DNA from: Lachnospiraceae bacterium
Lineage (GTDB): Bacteria; Bacillota; Clostridia; Lachnospirales; Lachnospiraceae
Direction: 5' to 3'
NCBI GenBank assembly: GCA_017469405.1
Contig: JAFUGL010000094.1
Location: 1-33,564 of the forward strand
Length of the DNA: 33,564 bases
Position 1 is the stretch's first letter, and each line of letters starts with the position of its first letter. The position numbers and the translations under genes are program-made. This document shows positions 7,373-17,085 of the stretch, one piece after another. The notes under the pieces are model-generated. The model was not told the DNA's origin. It saw nothing but the letters and a program-made list of their open reading frames with translations, and did not search any database.

Positions 7373-7557
7373 TCTCAAATCACAACCCAACTTACTAAAA
7401 GCCTAAATCAGCTTAAAATATAATAATATTAATACACTACAATTTCAAGGCTAATTTAAAACAAAAAATCCGAGTGCACTGATTTAGCAAATGTTAACTT
7501 ATTGAGAAATCGTAATGATACTAATAGGCAAAAAATCAAAGTTTCTACATTGGAACC

Positions 7558-9372
7558 TCAATCCTTAAGAAAAGAACTCCTACTCTTCGGTTTCCCGGCG
7601 ACTTCTTTCGGTGTATATACATAAAGCTCGTGACGGGCACGCGTCATGGCTACATATAGCATGCGGCGTTCCTCTTCTATCTCTCCGGATGTTTTAGCCT
7701 TCTTGTATGGGATGCAGCCGTCTACTACGTTCATGATGTAGACACAGTCAAACTCAAGTCCTTTTGAACTGTGCATGGTCATAAGGCGAAGACCCTTCTT
7801 TTCTTTTTCTTCTATCTGCTGCTTCTTTAAAACCTCCGAATACTCTTCAACAAATTCAAACAACTCACCATAACTTTTAAAGTCAACTATCATGCTTGCA
7901 AACTCATCTAAAACCTCATATAACTCATTTGCATCCAACTGTCTGAACTCAGCATAGTCCTTTATGTAATCATTAAATCCGACAGCATTTCTTATGAAAT
8001 TAAGCGCCGGATATGGACGCATCTTGCTTATAAGCCTTAAGTCCGCGATAAGCTTGTCAATTCTTTCAACCACATATTCCTTATCCCTTGCCCGGTATCT
8101 TAAAGCATTAAAATCAATCTCATCCTCAAGTAGAAGATTTCTGCTTATATATCTGCTTGGCTTATTCATTATCTGCAGGAAAACCGACCTGCTTCTGTCA
8201 CCCATGGCAAAGCGCATGTAATTAAGCACACCCTTTACGACAAAATGCTCAAATATGTTTGGCAACGTATCGCTTATGGTATAAGGTATATTAAACTGAT
8301 TAAGCTTATATACAAGACGCCTTGGCTCGATATTGGTACGATAAAGCACAGCCTGTTCTTCGTAAGGTATGCCTGCCGCAAAATGCTCTCTGACATTTGA
8401 AATAATCGCATCATTTTCAGAATTGGTATCTTCTGTTTCAATTATTTCAAACTTGCCATCCGCAGCATTATTTGAAACCAGCTTTTTATCAAATCTCTTT
8501 TTATTGTCTGCAATAAGTTTGGACGATACCTTTGTAATCACTTTGTCGCATCTGTAGTTTTCTACAAGATAATATTTTCTGGTGTTTTTAAAATCCTTCT
8601 CAAATAAAAACATTATCTCCGGTCTGGCTCCGCGAAAGCCGTAAACAGACTGGTCATCATCGCCGACTACAAATACATTTTCCAAAGGCTTTGCCAAAAG
8701 CTTAAATATCTCATATTGAATTTTGTTACTGTCCTGAAATTCATCAATCATTATATACTTAAATATTTCTCTGCAGCGTTTAAGTATATCCGGTCTCTTA
8801 TTTAAAAGCTCATAGCACATAACCATCATATCGTCAAAATCAATTTTGCCGAACCGCTTCATCTCATGATTAAATCTCTTATAAATCTCTCTGAATTCAT
8901 CCTCGGGCATATCCTTGCTATAATAGTTTTCTATATCTATCATATCGCATTTAACTATACCTATCTGCGCGATAATACTTGATATGATATCCTCTTTATT
9001 TTCATATTCAAGAGACATCCCCGAAAGAATTTTATCTATTAACTTTCTCTTTTCATCATTTGAAATCACACTGGAATTGTTTAGATTGTATGCTGTCTTA
9101 ATAATCCAAAAATAAATCGAATGAAATGTACCGAATCTTACCTGATGGTTTTTCCCTCTTGTCATAGCCTTAAACCTTTGTTCCATCTCGTGGGCTGCCG
9201 CTCTGGTAAAGGTTATAACAAGAATATCTGCGGGCGAAACACCCGCAGATTCTATTAAATACTTTATTCTACCTGTAATGACTGCTGTCTTTCCGGAACC
9301 CGGCCCTGCAATAACCATACACGGCCCATCTACATGCTTAATCGCATGCTCCTGTTCCTTACTGTAATTCAT
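7558..9372 (-). CDS. UvrD/PcrA/Rep-like superfamily 1A DNA helicase (short form)
   Basis: The protein has 604 residues, shorter than typical PcrA/UvrD (about 720-750). All main SF1A motifs are visible: Q-motif region 'NYSKEQEHAI', Walker A GPGSGKT (23-29), 'YIMIDEFQDSNKIQYEIF' (Walker B), 'VVGDDDQSVYGFRGARP', 'LVENYRC', 'LMTMHSSKGLEFDCVYIMNV' and 'RRMLYVAMTRARHELYVYTP'. It should be an ATP-driven 3'-5' DNA translocase acting in repair or replication restart. The shorter length suggests reduced accessory subdomains and no C-terminal RNA-polymerase-binding tail. I chose the ATG at 9372 because AGGAG lies seven bases upstream; the longer frame from 9390 lacks a site. It lies 84 bases downstream of the SEC-C gene and may be co-transcribed with it. 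Confidence 0.92.
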   Translation of the reverse strand: MNYSKEQEHAIKHVDGPCMVIAGPGSGKTAVITGRIKYLIESAGVSPADILVITFTRAAAHEMEQRFKAMTRGKNHQVRFGTFHSIYFWIIKTAYNLNNSSVISNDEKRKLIDKILSGMSLEYENKEDIISSIIAQIGIVKCDMIDIENYYSKDMPEDEFREIYKRFNHEMKRFGKIDFDDMMVMCYELLNKRPDILKRCREIFKYIMIDEFQDSNKIQYEIFKLLAKPLENVFVVGDDDQSVYGFRGARPEIMFLFEKDFKNTRKYYLVENYRCDKVITKVSSKLIADNKKRFDKKLVSNNAADGKFEIIETEDTNSENDAIISNVREHFAAGIPYEEQAVLYRTNIEPRRLVYKLNQFNIPYTISDTLPNIFEHFVVKGVLNYMRFAMGDRSRSVFLQIMNKPSRYISRNLLLEDEIDFNALRYRARDKEYVVERIDKLIADLRLISKMRPYPALNFIRNAVGFNDYIKDYAEFRQLDANELYEVLDEFASMIVDFKSYGELFEFVEEYSEVLKKQQIEEKEKKGLRLMTMHSSKGLEFDCVYIMNVVDGCIPYKKAKTSGEIEEERRMLYVAMTRARHELYVYTPKEVAGKPKSRSSFLKD

Positions 9373-9456
9373 AAACAAACTCCTATACAATTAGTTACAC
9401 AGCATTTACAAAGTTCCTTTATACATTAGTTAAAGGCTTACATATACATATAATCT

Positions 9457-9963
9457 CTATGCATTAGCTCCGCAGCACTTCTTATACTTCTTTCCGCTTC
9501 CGCAAGGACATGGATCATTACGTCCAACCTTTGGAGGCTTAACTACAGTCTTTGAAGACTTCTGAATCTTGTATAATTCCTTACGTTTTTCCTCTGAGAA
9601 AATCTTGTCCCACTGTGGAAGTGTATATAACCACTCTGCATTACATCCAACCATATTCATATAAAGCTTTTCAGGATCAAATAAAAGTGATACCTCACTA
9701 TCCTCAGCTATATTATCAATATCATTTGGCTTTATAAGGCTTTCCTCTATACCATCAAGAAAACCTACCATAAGCTCAATCGGCATATCATACTTTTCAG
9801 CAAGTTCCTTAACAGTTCCCTTAACTTCCTTAGCAGGCTCCTCTAAAAGCTGCTCATATATAGCCTTTTCTCTTTGAAAATAATCAAGCCAGAACTTATT
9901 GCCTTCAGGTGTTCTCTCATCAAGTCCGTATGCGTGATCACGCCATTCCTTTAATAAACTCAT
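9457..9963 (-). CDS. SEC-C zinc-motif protein
   Basis: The protein has 168 residues: a mostly helical N-terminal region with no recognised domain, and a C-terminal SEC-C motif ([19 protein letters not shown]) close to the end. The four cysteines bind zinc. The same motif ends SecA and occurs in many stand-alone proteins. The start at 9963 is preceded by AAGGAG seven bases away; the frame could open at 9984 but has no ribosome site there. A good promoter lies at 10059-10087. Lachnospiraceae carry many copies of this type. Ties to protein export or translation quality control have been proposed for the motif, but no specific role can be assigned here. Confidence 0.85.
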   Translation of the reverse strand: MSLLKEWRDHAYGLDERTPEGNKFWLDYFQREKAIYEQLLEEPAKEVKGTVKELAEKYDMPIELMVGFLDGIEESLIKPNDIDNIAEDSEVSLLFDPEKLYMNMVGCNAEWLYTLPQWDKIFSEEKRKELYKIQKSSKTVVKPPKVGRNDPCPCGSGKKYKKCCGANA

Positions 9964-10058
9964 ATTTATCTCCTTGTGTTTCATAAATTTTAAATTAATA
10001 TAGGCTGGTCATTTTGCTATTTATCTATTGAATTAATGCTTCATGTCAACCAAAGCAT

Positions 10059-10087
10059 AGTATATCAAAAATATGTGTTTATTTCAA
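10059..10087 (-). promoter_or_regulatory. Sigma-A promoter for the SEC-C gene
   Basis: On the minus strand TTGAAA (10087-10082), a 17-base spacer and TATACT (10064-10059) give five of six matches in both boxes. The start codon is about 95 bases downstream. Confidence 0.62.
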
Positions 10088-10156
10088 TCATTTTATTTTA
10101 TATATCTTTGTTCATTTCAAAGAACACAAACTGTTTTTTTGAGTAATATACAATTT

Positions 10157-10414
10157 TTATTCTGACTCATCATCTTTACCTGCACTGCTTAAAACCTTAC
10201 CTATCCATAAAGCCACATACATTAATAAAGGTATCGTTATAGTAAGAGCCAGAAATGGCATAAAAAGCTTGCTTCCCATAATTCCCGTAATAAAGGTAGC
10301 CACGATAAGAGCTGCGATAATAATCAAACAGATCCATGCTATAACTCTTGAAAGCTTTTTTTTAGAAAGTCTTGATAAATATTCGACATTTTCTTCTCTT
10401 ATATCTTTTGCCAT
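10157..10414 (-). CDS. Small two-helix membrane protein of unknown function
   Basis: The protein has 85 residues. A charged N-terminus ('MAKDIREENVEYLSRLSKKK') is followed by hydrophobic helices at about 24-45 and 50-75 and a short acidic tail. I do not recognise a named family. The ATG at 10414 has GAGAGGT 5-7 bases upstream. The gene lies 70 bases downstream of the MacB-type permease gene in the same direction. It may be the last gene of that operon, as no terminator hairpin is evident between them. Confidence 0.7.
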   Translation of the reverse strand: MAKDIREENVEYLSRLSKKKLSRVIAWICLIIIAALIVATFITGIMGSKLFMPFLALTITIPLLMYVALWIGKVLSSAGKDDESE

Positions 10415-10484
10415 TTTTTACCTCTCACATCAAAAAACTTGTAATATATAAATACCACCAAAGCTTATGATTTTTTATACTAAT

Positions 10485-11783
10485 CTACTCATATCTTAAC
10501 GCATCTATCGGATTTAAGTTAGCAGCCTTAACCGATGGGATAAATCCAAATACAATACCGATTACCATCGAAAATACAACGGATACAACTATGGCTGCAC
10601 CGCTTATGGCAACCGGAGTTTTGGCGACATCGGAAATGATATACGCAAGACCTATACCTGCTCCGACACCTATCATACCACCAAGGCTTGTAAGAACTGC
10701 TGCCTCTGTCAGAAACTGCGCCAGTATGACACCCTTTCTAGCACCCAATGCCTTCTTAAGACCTATCTCTCTGGTTCTTTCGGTTACAGACACAAGCATT
10801 ATATTCATAACACCGATACCACCTACTATAAGCGATATACTTGCTATCCATATAAGCTGCTTACTGGTAGAAGCACTAACCTCCTGAAGAGCCTTAGCCT
10901 TTTCAAGAAGATCCTCACTTCTGTATTTTAATGAAGCGCCCATTGACTCTTCTTCGCTCATATCACCACCTGTTTTATCATTGGCACCGATATAATCGTT
11001 TAAAATATCTGCCGTCTTTCTTCCTGCTTTTGTCATATCCTCTGTACTTCTTGGTTTTACAACCACATTATACGGCTCATCAAATCCAAAAAGCATAGGC
11101 CAGATATCATCGGTCACGAAATATTTTCCGGAAGCATCATTGTAGTAATAGGTATACCAGTCATTTAAGTTTTCAACCTTAGGACTAAATGAATCCTGCT
11201 GTTCAACCACACCTATTACAACGTAAGCATCATTTTTTATAACAACGGTTTTTCCGATATAATCCTTTTCTCCGGCAAAAAGTACATCTGCAGCAACAGT
11301 ATCAAGAATTACAAATTTATTAAAATTCTTTCTGTCATGCTCCGTAAATAGCCTTCCTTTTTTTACACTGTAGCCCATTACGGAAAAATAATCCTCATCC
11401 ACACCAACAAAGGTGGTGTTGTTCACAAGATTGTCACCATACATAATTCCGTTGTAAAGTGAACCCATTCTGTATGAAGCTACAGCAGTTACCTCGTCCA
11501 AATCAAGAATTTCATCCTTTAAAGAGTCATTAAATACAGGAAGTTTGTTTCCTCCTTGGCTATCACCTGAGGTATAATTCCAATCACCCTGATAAAGCTC
11601 AACCTTGACCACATTTGTACCTGTACCTACAAGGTTCTCTTTAATCTGCTCACTGGTTCCCTTTATGGTCGATACTATGGCGATGATGGCGGCTATACCT
11701 ATGATTATTCCCAGCATGGTAAGGAAGGAACGCATCTTATGAGCCCATATTCCCTGAAAAGATAATCTTATATTTTCAATCAT
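10485..11783 (-). CDS. MacB/FtsX-type ABC transporter permease
   Basis: The protein has 432 residues with the family's layout. One helix near the N-terminus ('MRSFLTMLGIIIGIAAIIAI', about 17-36) precedes a large extracytoplasmic domain (about 40-300). Three C-terminal helices follow, with the conserved 'ASISLIVGGIGVMNIMLVSV' and 'TREIGLKKALGARKGVILAQ' segments. It would act as a dimer with the ATPase encoded two genes upstream, using mechanotransmission to drive export of a peptide, lipoprotein or antimicrobial across the envelope. It lies 18 bases after the second adaptor gene, with GGGAGG upstream of the ATG. The substrate is not deducible. Confidence 0.93.
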   Translation of the reverse strand: MIENIRLSFQGIWAHKMRSFLTMLGIIIGIAAIIAIVSTIKGTSEQIKENLVGTGTNVVKVELYQGDWNYTSGDSQGGNKLPVFNDSLKDEILDLDEVTAVASYRMGSLYNGIMYGDNLVNNTTFVGVDEDYFSVMGYSVKKGRLFTEHDRKNFNKFVILDTVAADVLFAGEKDYIGKTVVIKNDAYVVIGVVEQQDSFSPKVENLNDWYTYYYNDASGKYFVTDDIWPMLFGFDEPYNVVVKPRSTEDMTKAGRKTADILNDYIGANDKTGGDMSEEESMGASLKYRSEDLLEKAKALQEVSASTSKQLIWIASISLIVGGIGVMNIMLVSVTERTREIGLKKALGARKGVILAQFLTEAAVLTSLGGMIGVGAGIGLAYIISDVAKTPVAISGAAIVVSVVFSMVIGIVFGFIPSVKAANLNPIDALRYE

Positions 11784-11801
11784 ATATGTTTCCTCCCTTT
11801 T

Positions 11802-13226
11802 TTAATAATACAAGCTGTCTGTTTGGGCATGTTTGGTCTTTATGCCCTCTTCAACATCACTTGCATACGGAAATGCAATATAGTCATTAAAAGAAACGCC
11901 TCTTTTAATCTCTATAAGCTCTCCCCACATAATCTTTCCTGTCTCAACATACACCTTTTTAAGCTTACCATTTTCTTCTTTCATGACATAGAAATTATCA
12001 TTATCTCTCATTACAAATGCCATTGGAAGATACATGGAACCATTTAGGCTCTCATCATTGTCGGGAAGTGTAATCTCCATATACATTCCCCTTTCAAGAT
12101 CTTCTGCATCCTCAATAGTTATGGATACAGGATAAAAGGTTTCCATCTTCTCACTATATGAATAATTGTTTGATGCCGGTATAATAGATTTATCAGTTAC
12201 GGTTCCTGTATAAGACATACCGGTATCATAGCAATAAAGATCAACAGTTTCTCCAAGTGTAACCTTGTCAAGAGACAGCTCTCCTATGGATGCCTCAACA
12301 GTATATCCTGAGGTACCGCTTATAACTATCATAGCGGTATTGCTGCTTAAAGCTTCTTCTTCATCCAAGACAGTCTTAACAACTCCGTCAAAATTAGCCG
12401 TTATCTGACCGGTTGAAAGCTGGTATTCCATTATCTCATATTCTATCTCTGCAAGCTGATATGCTGTATTAAGACTGGTTATTTCATTTTGTTTCTCCGT
12501 GATGGCCTTCTTTAAGTCCTCTCTGGTATAGGTTTCTTCAAAGTCATCTTCATCAAATGAATCCATATCCTGATTACCGGCTGAAGCATCATAATTTCGC
12601 TGTATATCAGCCATGTCAGACTGCTCGAATCCCGAATTATCATCAGCTTTTGAATCATCTGTCTGACCGGAATCTTCAGGGTTATCCATATCGGCATCTG
12701 TATCCGTGCTTATCGGAGCATCCGGATCCTCGGTATTTGGTTCCTCTGTTGTCGGTGCTTCTGTCGTCGGTGCTTCGGTAGTTGGTTCCGGCTCCGGCTG
12801 AGGCATATCCTCAATAGGAGTAATCTTTTTTAATTCCTCCAACTCTCTTTGAGCAGCAAGTATCGAAGTCCTAGCCAGCTCGACCTCTGTCCTTTTTGTT
12901 TCAAGAGCAAGATTTTGAGAGGTTACATCATACTCAACTATTACGTCTCCTACTTTTACCTCATCTCCCTCTTTGACATGAATCTCTTTAATTCTCTGCG
13001 AAGAGATAGCATAAATCTTCTGCTCCATATTGATCTGAACGGAACCGCCTATAGAGCTGTAGCTTCCAAACCAGCTTCCGTCCTGACCGATTTCATTTAC
13101 CGCATATACATCTATGGTTTTGCTGTTCGCATTCTTTTTCTTAAGAAAATGCAACACAGTAACGGTTATACCTGCTACGACAAGCGTTATAATTAAACCT
13201 ATGATTATCTTCTTTGCCTTACTCAT
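11802..13226 (-). CDS. Second HlyD/MacA-like membrane adaptor of the export operon, with an acidic Thr/Pro-rich insert
   Basis: The protein has 474 residues: an N-terminal membrane helix (about 6-28), a first lipoyl/biotinyl half ('IKEIHVKEGDEVKVGDVIVE', about 79-98) and a coiled-coil arm (about 103-136). A low-complexity insert fills about 137-232, with Pro-Thr-Thr-Glu-Ala repeats and then Asp/Ser-rich sequence. The returning helix (about 233-270), second lipoyl half and beta-barrel domain follow. The insert lies at the tip of the helical hairpin, where adaptors usually contact a partner. In a single-membrane organism it would point into the wall. The start at 13226 has AGGAGGTG before it and overlaps the ATPase gene by 8 bases, indicating translational coupling; the longer frame from 13256 is rejected. 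Confidence 0.88.
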   Translation of the reverse strand: MSKAKKIIIGLIITLVVAGITVTVLHFLKKKNANSKTIDVYAVNEIGQDGSWFGSYSSIGGSVQINMEQKIYAISSQRIKEIHVKEGDEVKVGDVIVEYDVTSQNLALETKRTEVELARTSILAAQRELEELKKITPIEDMPQPEPEPTTEAPTTEAPTTEEPNTEDPDAPISTDTDADMDNPEDSGQTDDSKADDNSGFEQSDMADIQRNYDASAGNQDMDSFDEDDFEETYTREDLKKAITEKQNEITSLNTAYQLAEIEYEIMEYQLSTGQITANFDGVVKTVLDEEEALSSNTAMIVISGTSGYTVEASIGELSLDKVTLGETVDLYCYDTGMSYTGTVTDKSIIPASNNYSYSEKMETFYPVSITIEDAEDLERGMYMEITLPDNDESLNGSMYLPMAFVMRDNDNFYVMKEENGKLKKVYVETGKIMWGELIEIKRGVSFNDYIAFPYASDVEEGIKTKHAQTDSLYY

Positions 13227-14001
13227 ACCGCACCTCCTGTCCAACAGAATCAGCATTTATTCCGTCATATGTGTGCATTATCTCTGATTCAGGCTGTTCA
13301 TTACTTATATTGGATTCTGTGTCTGATATTCCATCTCCCGTTATAAGCTCACCATCTATTATCTTGACCATTCTGTCAGCATGTGAAGCTATCTCATCAG
13401 AGTGGGTAATCATTATGATGGTCGTACCACGCTCATGAAGCTCTCTGAACAGCTCCATAACCTGTATACCGGACTTTGAATCAAGTGCTCCCGTAGGCTC
13501 ATCAGCAAGTAAAATTTTAGGCTGGTTAACCATAGCTCTTGCTATGGCAACTCTCTGCTTTTGTCCACCTGAAAGCTGTGTCGGTTTAAAGCTTACTCTG
13601 TCCGAAAGTCCGACCAGATCAAGTGCTTCAAGACACATCCTTTTTCTTTCCCTTTTAGGAACCTTGGCATACTGAAGTGGAAGACCGACATTGTCAAGAG
13701 CTGTCTGCCTCGGCATAAGATTAAAGGTCTGAAATACAAAGCCAATCTGCTTATTGCGCACAAAAGAAAGCTCTCTGTCCTTAAGAGTATTAATCTCCTG
13801 ACCATCCAGAAAATATGTGCCTGCAGTCGGCTTATCTATACAGCCTATTATATTCATAAGTGTAGATTTGCCTGAACCTGATGGTCCCATAATGGCTACA
13901 TATTCACCCTCTTCTATGGAGAGATTGATATTTTTAAGAACCGGAACATCCATATTACCCTGAATATAATTCTTATATATGTTTTTTAATTCAAGTAACA
14001 T
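13219..14001 (-). CDS. MacB/LolD-type ABC transporter ATPase
   Basis: The protein has 260 residues. Visible motifs are Walker A GPSGSGKST (39-47), Q-loop Q91, signature LSGGQKQR (143-150), Walker B ILLADEP (163-169) and an H-loop in 'TIIMITHSDE'. The subclass is the one paired with FtsX-like permeases. A non-conserved acidic tail of about 35 residues follows the usual end near residue 225. The gene overlaps the upstream adaptor by one base (TAATG) and the downstream adaptor by eight, so all are translated together. It powers the export complex from the cytoplasmic side. Confidence 0.96.
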   Translation of the reverse strand: MLLELKNIYKNYIQGNMDVPVLKNINLSIEEGEYVAIMGPSGSGKSTLMNIIGCIDKPTAGTYFLDGQEINTLKDRELSFVRNKQIGFVFQTFNLMPRQTALDNVGLPLQYAKVPKRERKRMCLEALDLVGLSDRVSFKPTQLSGGQKQRVAIARAMVNQPKILLADEPTGALDSKSGIQVMELFRELHERGTTIIMITHSDEIASHADRMVKIIDGELITGDGISDTESNISNEQPESEIMHTYDGINADSVGQEVRYE

Positions 14002-15554
14002 TACTCTGCCTCCTCTCCTGAAAAGCCAGCGTCCTCTGTTACTCCATCAAAACCGGATTCGTCTATATCATCAAACTTGCCGGATTCATCTACATCACCT
14101 GAATTATCCATAATTCCGTCAGTTCCGGTAGCTTCATCCAGGTATATTATATTACCCTGTTCATCAAATGTAATAGGGTTTCCGTCCTCATCAAATAAAT
14201 TACCGTTTTCGTTCATTTTGAGGAGATTACCGTTTTCATCATAAAACATCATATTGCCGTCATCGTCATACATGATTTCATCATCATACATAGAATCATC
14301 ATAATAATCGTCACCGTAATCGTCATATATCATTACATCCTCAAAATTATGAGTTGTTTTCATACCTTCCTTGATTCTTGCTTCCGGGAAAGCGATATAA
14401 TCCTCATTTGAAAGTCCCGAAGTAATCTCGTATGCCATCATAAGCTCATCGTAATCTCCAAGAGTAACTGTTCTTTTTTCAATCTTACCCTTTGAGTTCT
14501 CTACCCATACATATGAGCCTGATGCTTCCTGAACAATATAAAACTCGCCTAACCATACGCCTTCCTTAACATCTCCCTGACCATAGTCCGGCTCGATATA
14601 TACATGCTCTCCGAGTATAAGTCCATCCGTATTGTCAAGAGTCACATAAAACGGATAATTGCTTGTTGTATCGGAACCGCCTCCATCATAATACATACCA
14701 TCGCTATTATTACTTTCCGTATGTTCAAGGTCGATGCTTTGAATCGTACCACTCCATGTAATGCTTTCATCCAATCTTGAATGAACAATAACAGCATCTC
14801 CCTTTGACATGCTTCTTACATTAAGCTCACTTGCAGTACCCTTAATCCTGTATTCTCCGACAGCCATAATTGTTATATATGCCTTAGCATTGCTGCTTCC
14901 GGAATCATATCCATATCCATAGCCATATTCACTGTCAGAAAAAGAACTGTTATTTTCAGCTACAGACTCATCTATCTCCTTTACAATACCATCCATAGGA
15001 GCAGTAACCTTATTGTTTTCCATAGCTGCCTGCTGTCTGTCTATCTCAAGCTGCTTTGAGCTTGCATTATAATTACTCTGATTAACCTCGGCCTGAAGAT
15101 TCTGTATCTGGGCCGTATATTCTATCTTTCTGTCAGCCGGTGCCTCGTTTCTTTCCTTAACAAGCTCTGCTATCTGCTGATTGGTTGTAGTAATTCCATT
15201 ATTGATATTTTGAAGCTCGAGCTGGAGCTGCCTAAGCTTTAGCTGCATCTCCTCGGTGTCATACTCAAATAAAGCATCACCCTTTTTTACTTCATCCCCT
15301 ACACTTACATACAAGGTTTTTACCTTTTTGTCACTGTCGGGATTAACCTTTTTGGTTTCCTGAGCTTCAACTATTCCTACATATCTGCTGTCAACAGATA
15401 TACCATATCCCATGATATCACCGACTGATTCTACGTAAACGACCTCACCCGAATCATCATCATCCTTATCTCTCAATAAGAAATATGCAGTAATACCACC
15501 TGCTATAGCAAGAAAAATAATAATTGTAATTATAATTTTAATTTTCTTTTTCAT
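14001..15554 (-). CDS. First HlyD/MacA-like adaptor of the export operon, with a long acidic repeat tail
   Basis: The protein has 517 residues: an N-terminal helix (about 5-27), a lipoyl half ('VKTLYVSVGDEVKKGDALFE', about 78-97), a coiled-coil hairpin (about 102-182), the returning lipoyl half ('VTAPMDGIVKEIDESV'), a Gly/Tyr loop (GYGYGYDSG, 211-219) and beta-barrel/membrane-proximal domains to about 405. The last ~110 residues are extremely acidic and contain five short near-periodic units of the form acidic-x-Gly-Asn at about 431, 440, 449, 456 and 465. The family normally ends before this tail. It heads the operon; its leader is very AT-rich with no decisive promoter. The stop overlaps the ATPase start (TAATG). 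Confidence 0.87.
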   Translation of the reverse strand: MKKKIKIIITIIIFLAIAGGITAYFLLRDKDDDDSGEVVYVESVGDIMGYGISVDSRYVGIVEAQETKKVNPDSDKKVKTLYVSVGDEVKKGDALFEYDTEEMQLKLRQLQLELQNINNGITTTNQQIAELVKERNEAPADRKIEYTAQIQNLQAEVNQSNYNASSKQLEIDRQQAAMENNKVTAPMDGIVKEIDESVAENNSSFSDSEYGYGYGYDSGSSNAKAYITIMAVGEYRIKGTASELNVRSMSKGDAVIVHSRLDESITWSGTIQSIDLEHTESNNSDGMYYDGGGSDTTSNYPFYVTLDNTDGLILGEHVYIEPDYGQGDVKEGVWLGEFYIVQEASGSYVWVENSKGKIEKRTVTLGDYDELMMAYEITSGLSNEDYIAFPEARIKEGMKTTHNFEDVMIYDDYGDDYYDDSMYDDEIMYDDDGNMMFYDENGNLLKMNENGNLFDEDGNPITFDEQGNIIYLDEATGTDGIMDNSGDVDESGKFDDIDESGFDGVTEDAGFSGEEAE

Positions 15555-15729
15555 AACGCCTCTCCCGTATTAATTATAATTTCTTCCGACTATTTGATTA
15601 TATAAAAAATATAATTATAAATATATAGCTTAAACTTTTAAGATTTTATTAAAATTAAAAAATCGTTATTTTTATAAAGCAAATAATTAATTGATGAGTT
15701 TATTAAATAAATTATTATTAAGGCAAATA

Positions 15730-17064
15730 CTATTCAGAATTTTTATTGTCATCCTTTATATAATCAAACCATTTTTTGATGTCTTTCTCATAGCCGTTAT
15801 CTCCCGGCTCATAAAATACGCTCCCCATCAGATTATCCGGCAGATATTGTTGATTGACATAATGTTTCGTATAATCATGTGCATATTTGTAGCCTACATT
15901 TCCAAGATTCTTGGAACCCGAATAATGTGCATCCCTCAAATGATTGGGAACAGCTGCATTTGCCGTGTTTTTAACAGCATCCATGGCTGCATATATAGCA
16001 TTGGTAACCGAATTACTCTTAGGCGCGCAGGCAACATATATGGCCGCATGAGCAAGTATAAGCTGTGACTCCGGCATACCAACTCTTTCGACTGCCTGAG
16101 CACAAGCCGATGCAACAACTATAGCCTGCGGGTCGGCATTTCCCACGTCCTCACATGCGCAGATCATGATTCGCCTTGCTAAAAAGGTTACGCTCTCACC
16201 TGCGTATAGCATCTTGGCAAGCCAGTATACCGCTGCATCAGGATCGGAACCACGCATACTTTTTATAAATGCCGATATCACATCATAGTGATTATCCCCA
16301 TCCTTATCATACTTTATATTGCGTCTTTGAACGCACTCCTCTGCCACAGATAAATCTATAACTATCTTGCCGGTTTTTTCATCTCTTTCCGTGGAAAGTA
16401 TGCCAAGCTCAATTGCATTTAAAGCAGTTCTGGCATCTCCTTCAGAAACATCAGCAAGAAAGCTTACTGCATCATCTGTGATAACAGCATCAAAAGAACC
16501 CATACCTTTTTCCACGTCAGATACGGCTCGTCTGATAAGAACTTCAATATTTTCTTTTGAAAGCGGTTTTAATTGAAAAATCGTCGAACGTGATACAAGC
16601 GCATTGTTGACCTCAAAATAAGGATTTTCGGTAGTCGCACCTATAAGTATAACTGTCCCATCCTCAACAAAAGGCAAAAGATAATCCTGCTGCGCTTTGT
16701 TGAATCTGTGAATCTCGTCAACAAAAAGTATGGTCTTTTTACCATACATTTTCAGGTTATCCTGTGCCTCATTTACAACCTCTCCGATGTCCTTCTTACC
16801 GGAGGTGGTTGCATTTATCTCTCTGAAATTAGCACTTGTAGAATTGGCTATGACCATAGCCAATGTTGTTTTGCCCGTTCCCGGCGGACCGTAAAGTATT
16901 ATGGAGCTAAGTTTATCCGCTTTAATAATACGGTATAAAAGCTTATCAGCTCCCAATATATGTTCTTGACCGACAACCTCATCGAGAGTTGTCGGTCTAA
17001 GTCTCTTTGCCAGCGGAGAATCCTTTTCTTTGCTATTCTCACGCATATAATCAAACAAATCCAT
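15730..17064 (-). CDS. rarA: RarA (MgsA) replication-associated recombination AAA+ ATPase
   Basis: The protein has 444 residues and is collinear with bacterial RarA/eukaryotic WRNIP1. An N-terminal 'PLAKRLRPTTLDEVVGQEHI' precedes Walker A GPPGTGKT (59-66), Walker B with DEIHR (116-120), sensor 1 'LIGATTENP' and the family's tetramerisation/C-terminal domain ('RGSDPDAAVYWLAKML'). It acts at stalled forks and gaps. The start at 17064 gives the usual N-terminus and has GGGGAG seven bases upstream; the frame extends to 17121 but that extension runs through a palindrome. The base of that 83-base palindrome ends only about 21 bases before the ATG, so the element forms most of the leader. Confidence 0.96.
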   Translation of the reverse strand: MDLFDYMRENSKEKDSPLAKRLRPTTLDEVVGQEHILGADKLLYRIIKADKLSSIILYGPPGTGKTTLAMVIANSTSANFREINATTSGKKDIGEVVNEAQDNLKMYGKKTILFVDEIHRFNKAQQDYLLPFVEDGTVILIGATTENPYFEVNNALVSRSTIFQLKPLSKENIEVLIRRAVSDVEKGMGSFDAVITDDAVSFLADVSEGDARTALNAIELGILSTERDEKTGKIVIDLSVAEECVQRRNIKYDKDGDNHYDVISAFIKSMRGSDPDAAVYWLAKMLYAGESVTFLARRIMICACEDVGNADPQAIVVASACAQAVERVGMPESQLILAHAAIYVACAPKSNSVTNAIYAAMDAVKNTANAAVPNHLRDAHYSGSKNLGNVGYKYAHDYTKHYVNQQYLPDNLMGSVFYEPGDNGYEKDIKKWFDYIKDDNKNSE

Positions 17065-17085
17065 AGCCAGTCTCCCCACGGAACA

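Larger units (their letters stand above)
6946..7557. other. 612-base intergenic region between the UvrD-like helicase and MBOAT genes
   Basis: This region contains the MBOAT leader and ribosome site (6946-7000), a candidate promoter (7010-7038) and the five-unit array (7033-7372). A further 185 bases (7373-7557) show no gene, no clear terminator hairpin and no further array unit. A 67-residue minus-strand frame at 7103-7306 only reflects the 75-base period and was rejected. Confidence 0.8.
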
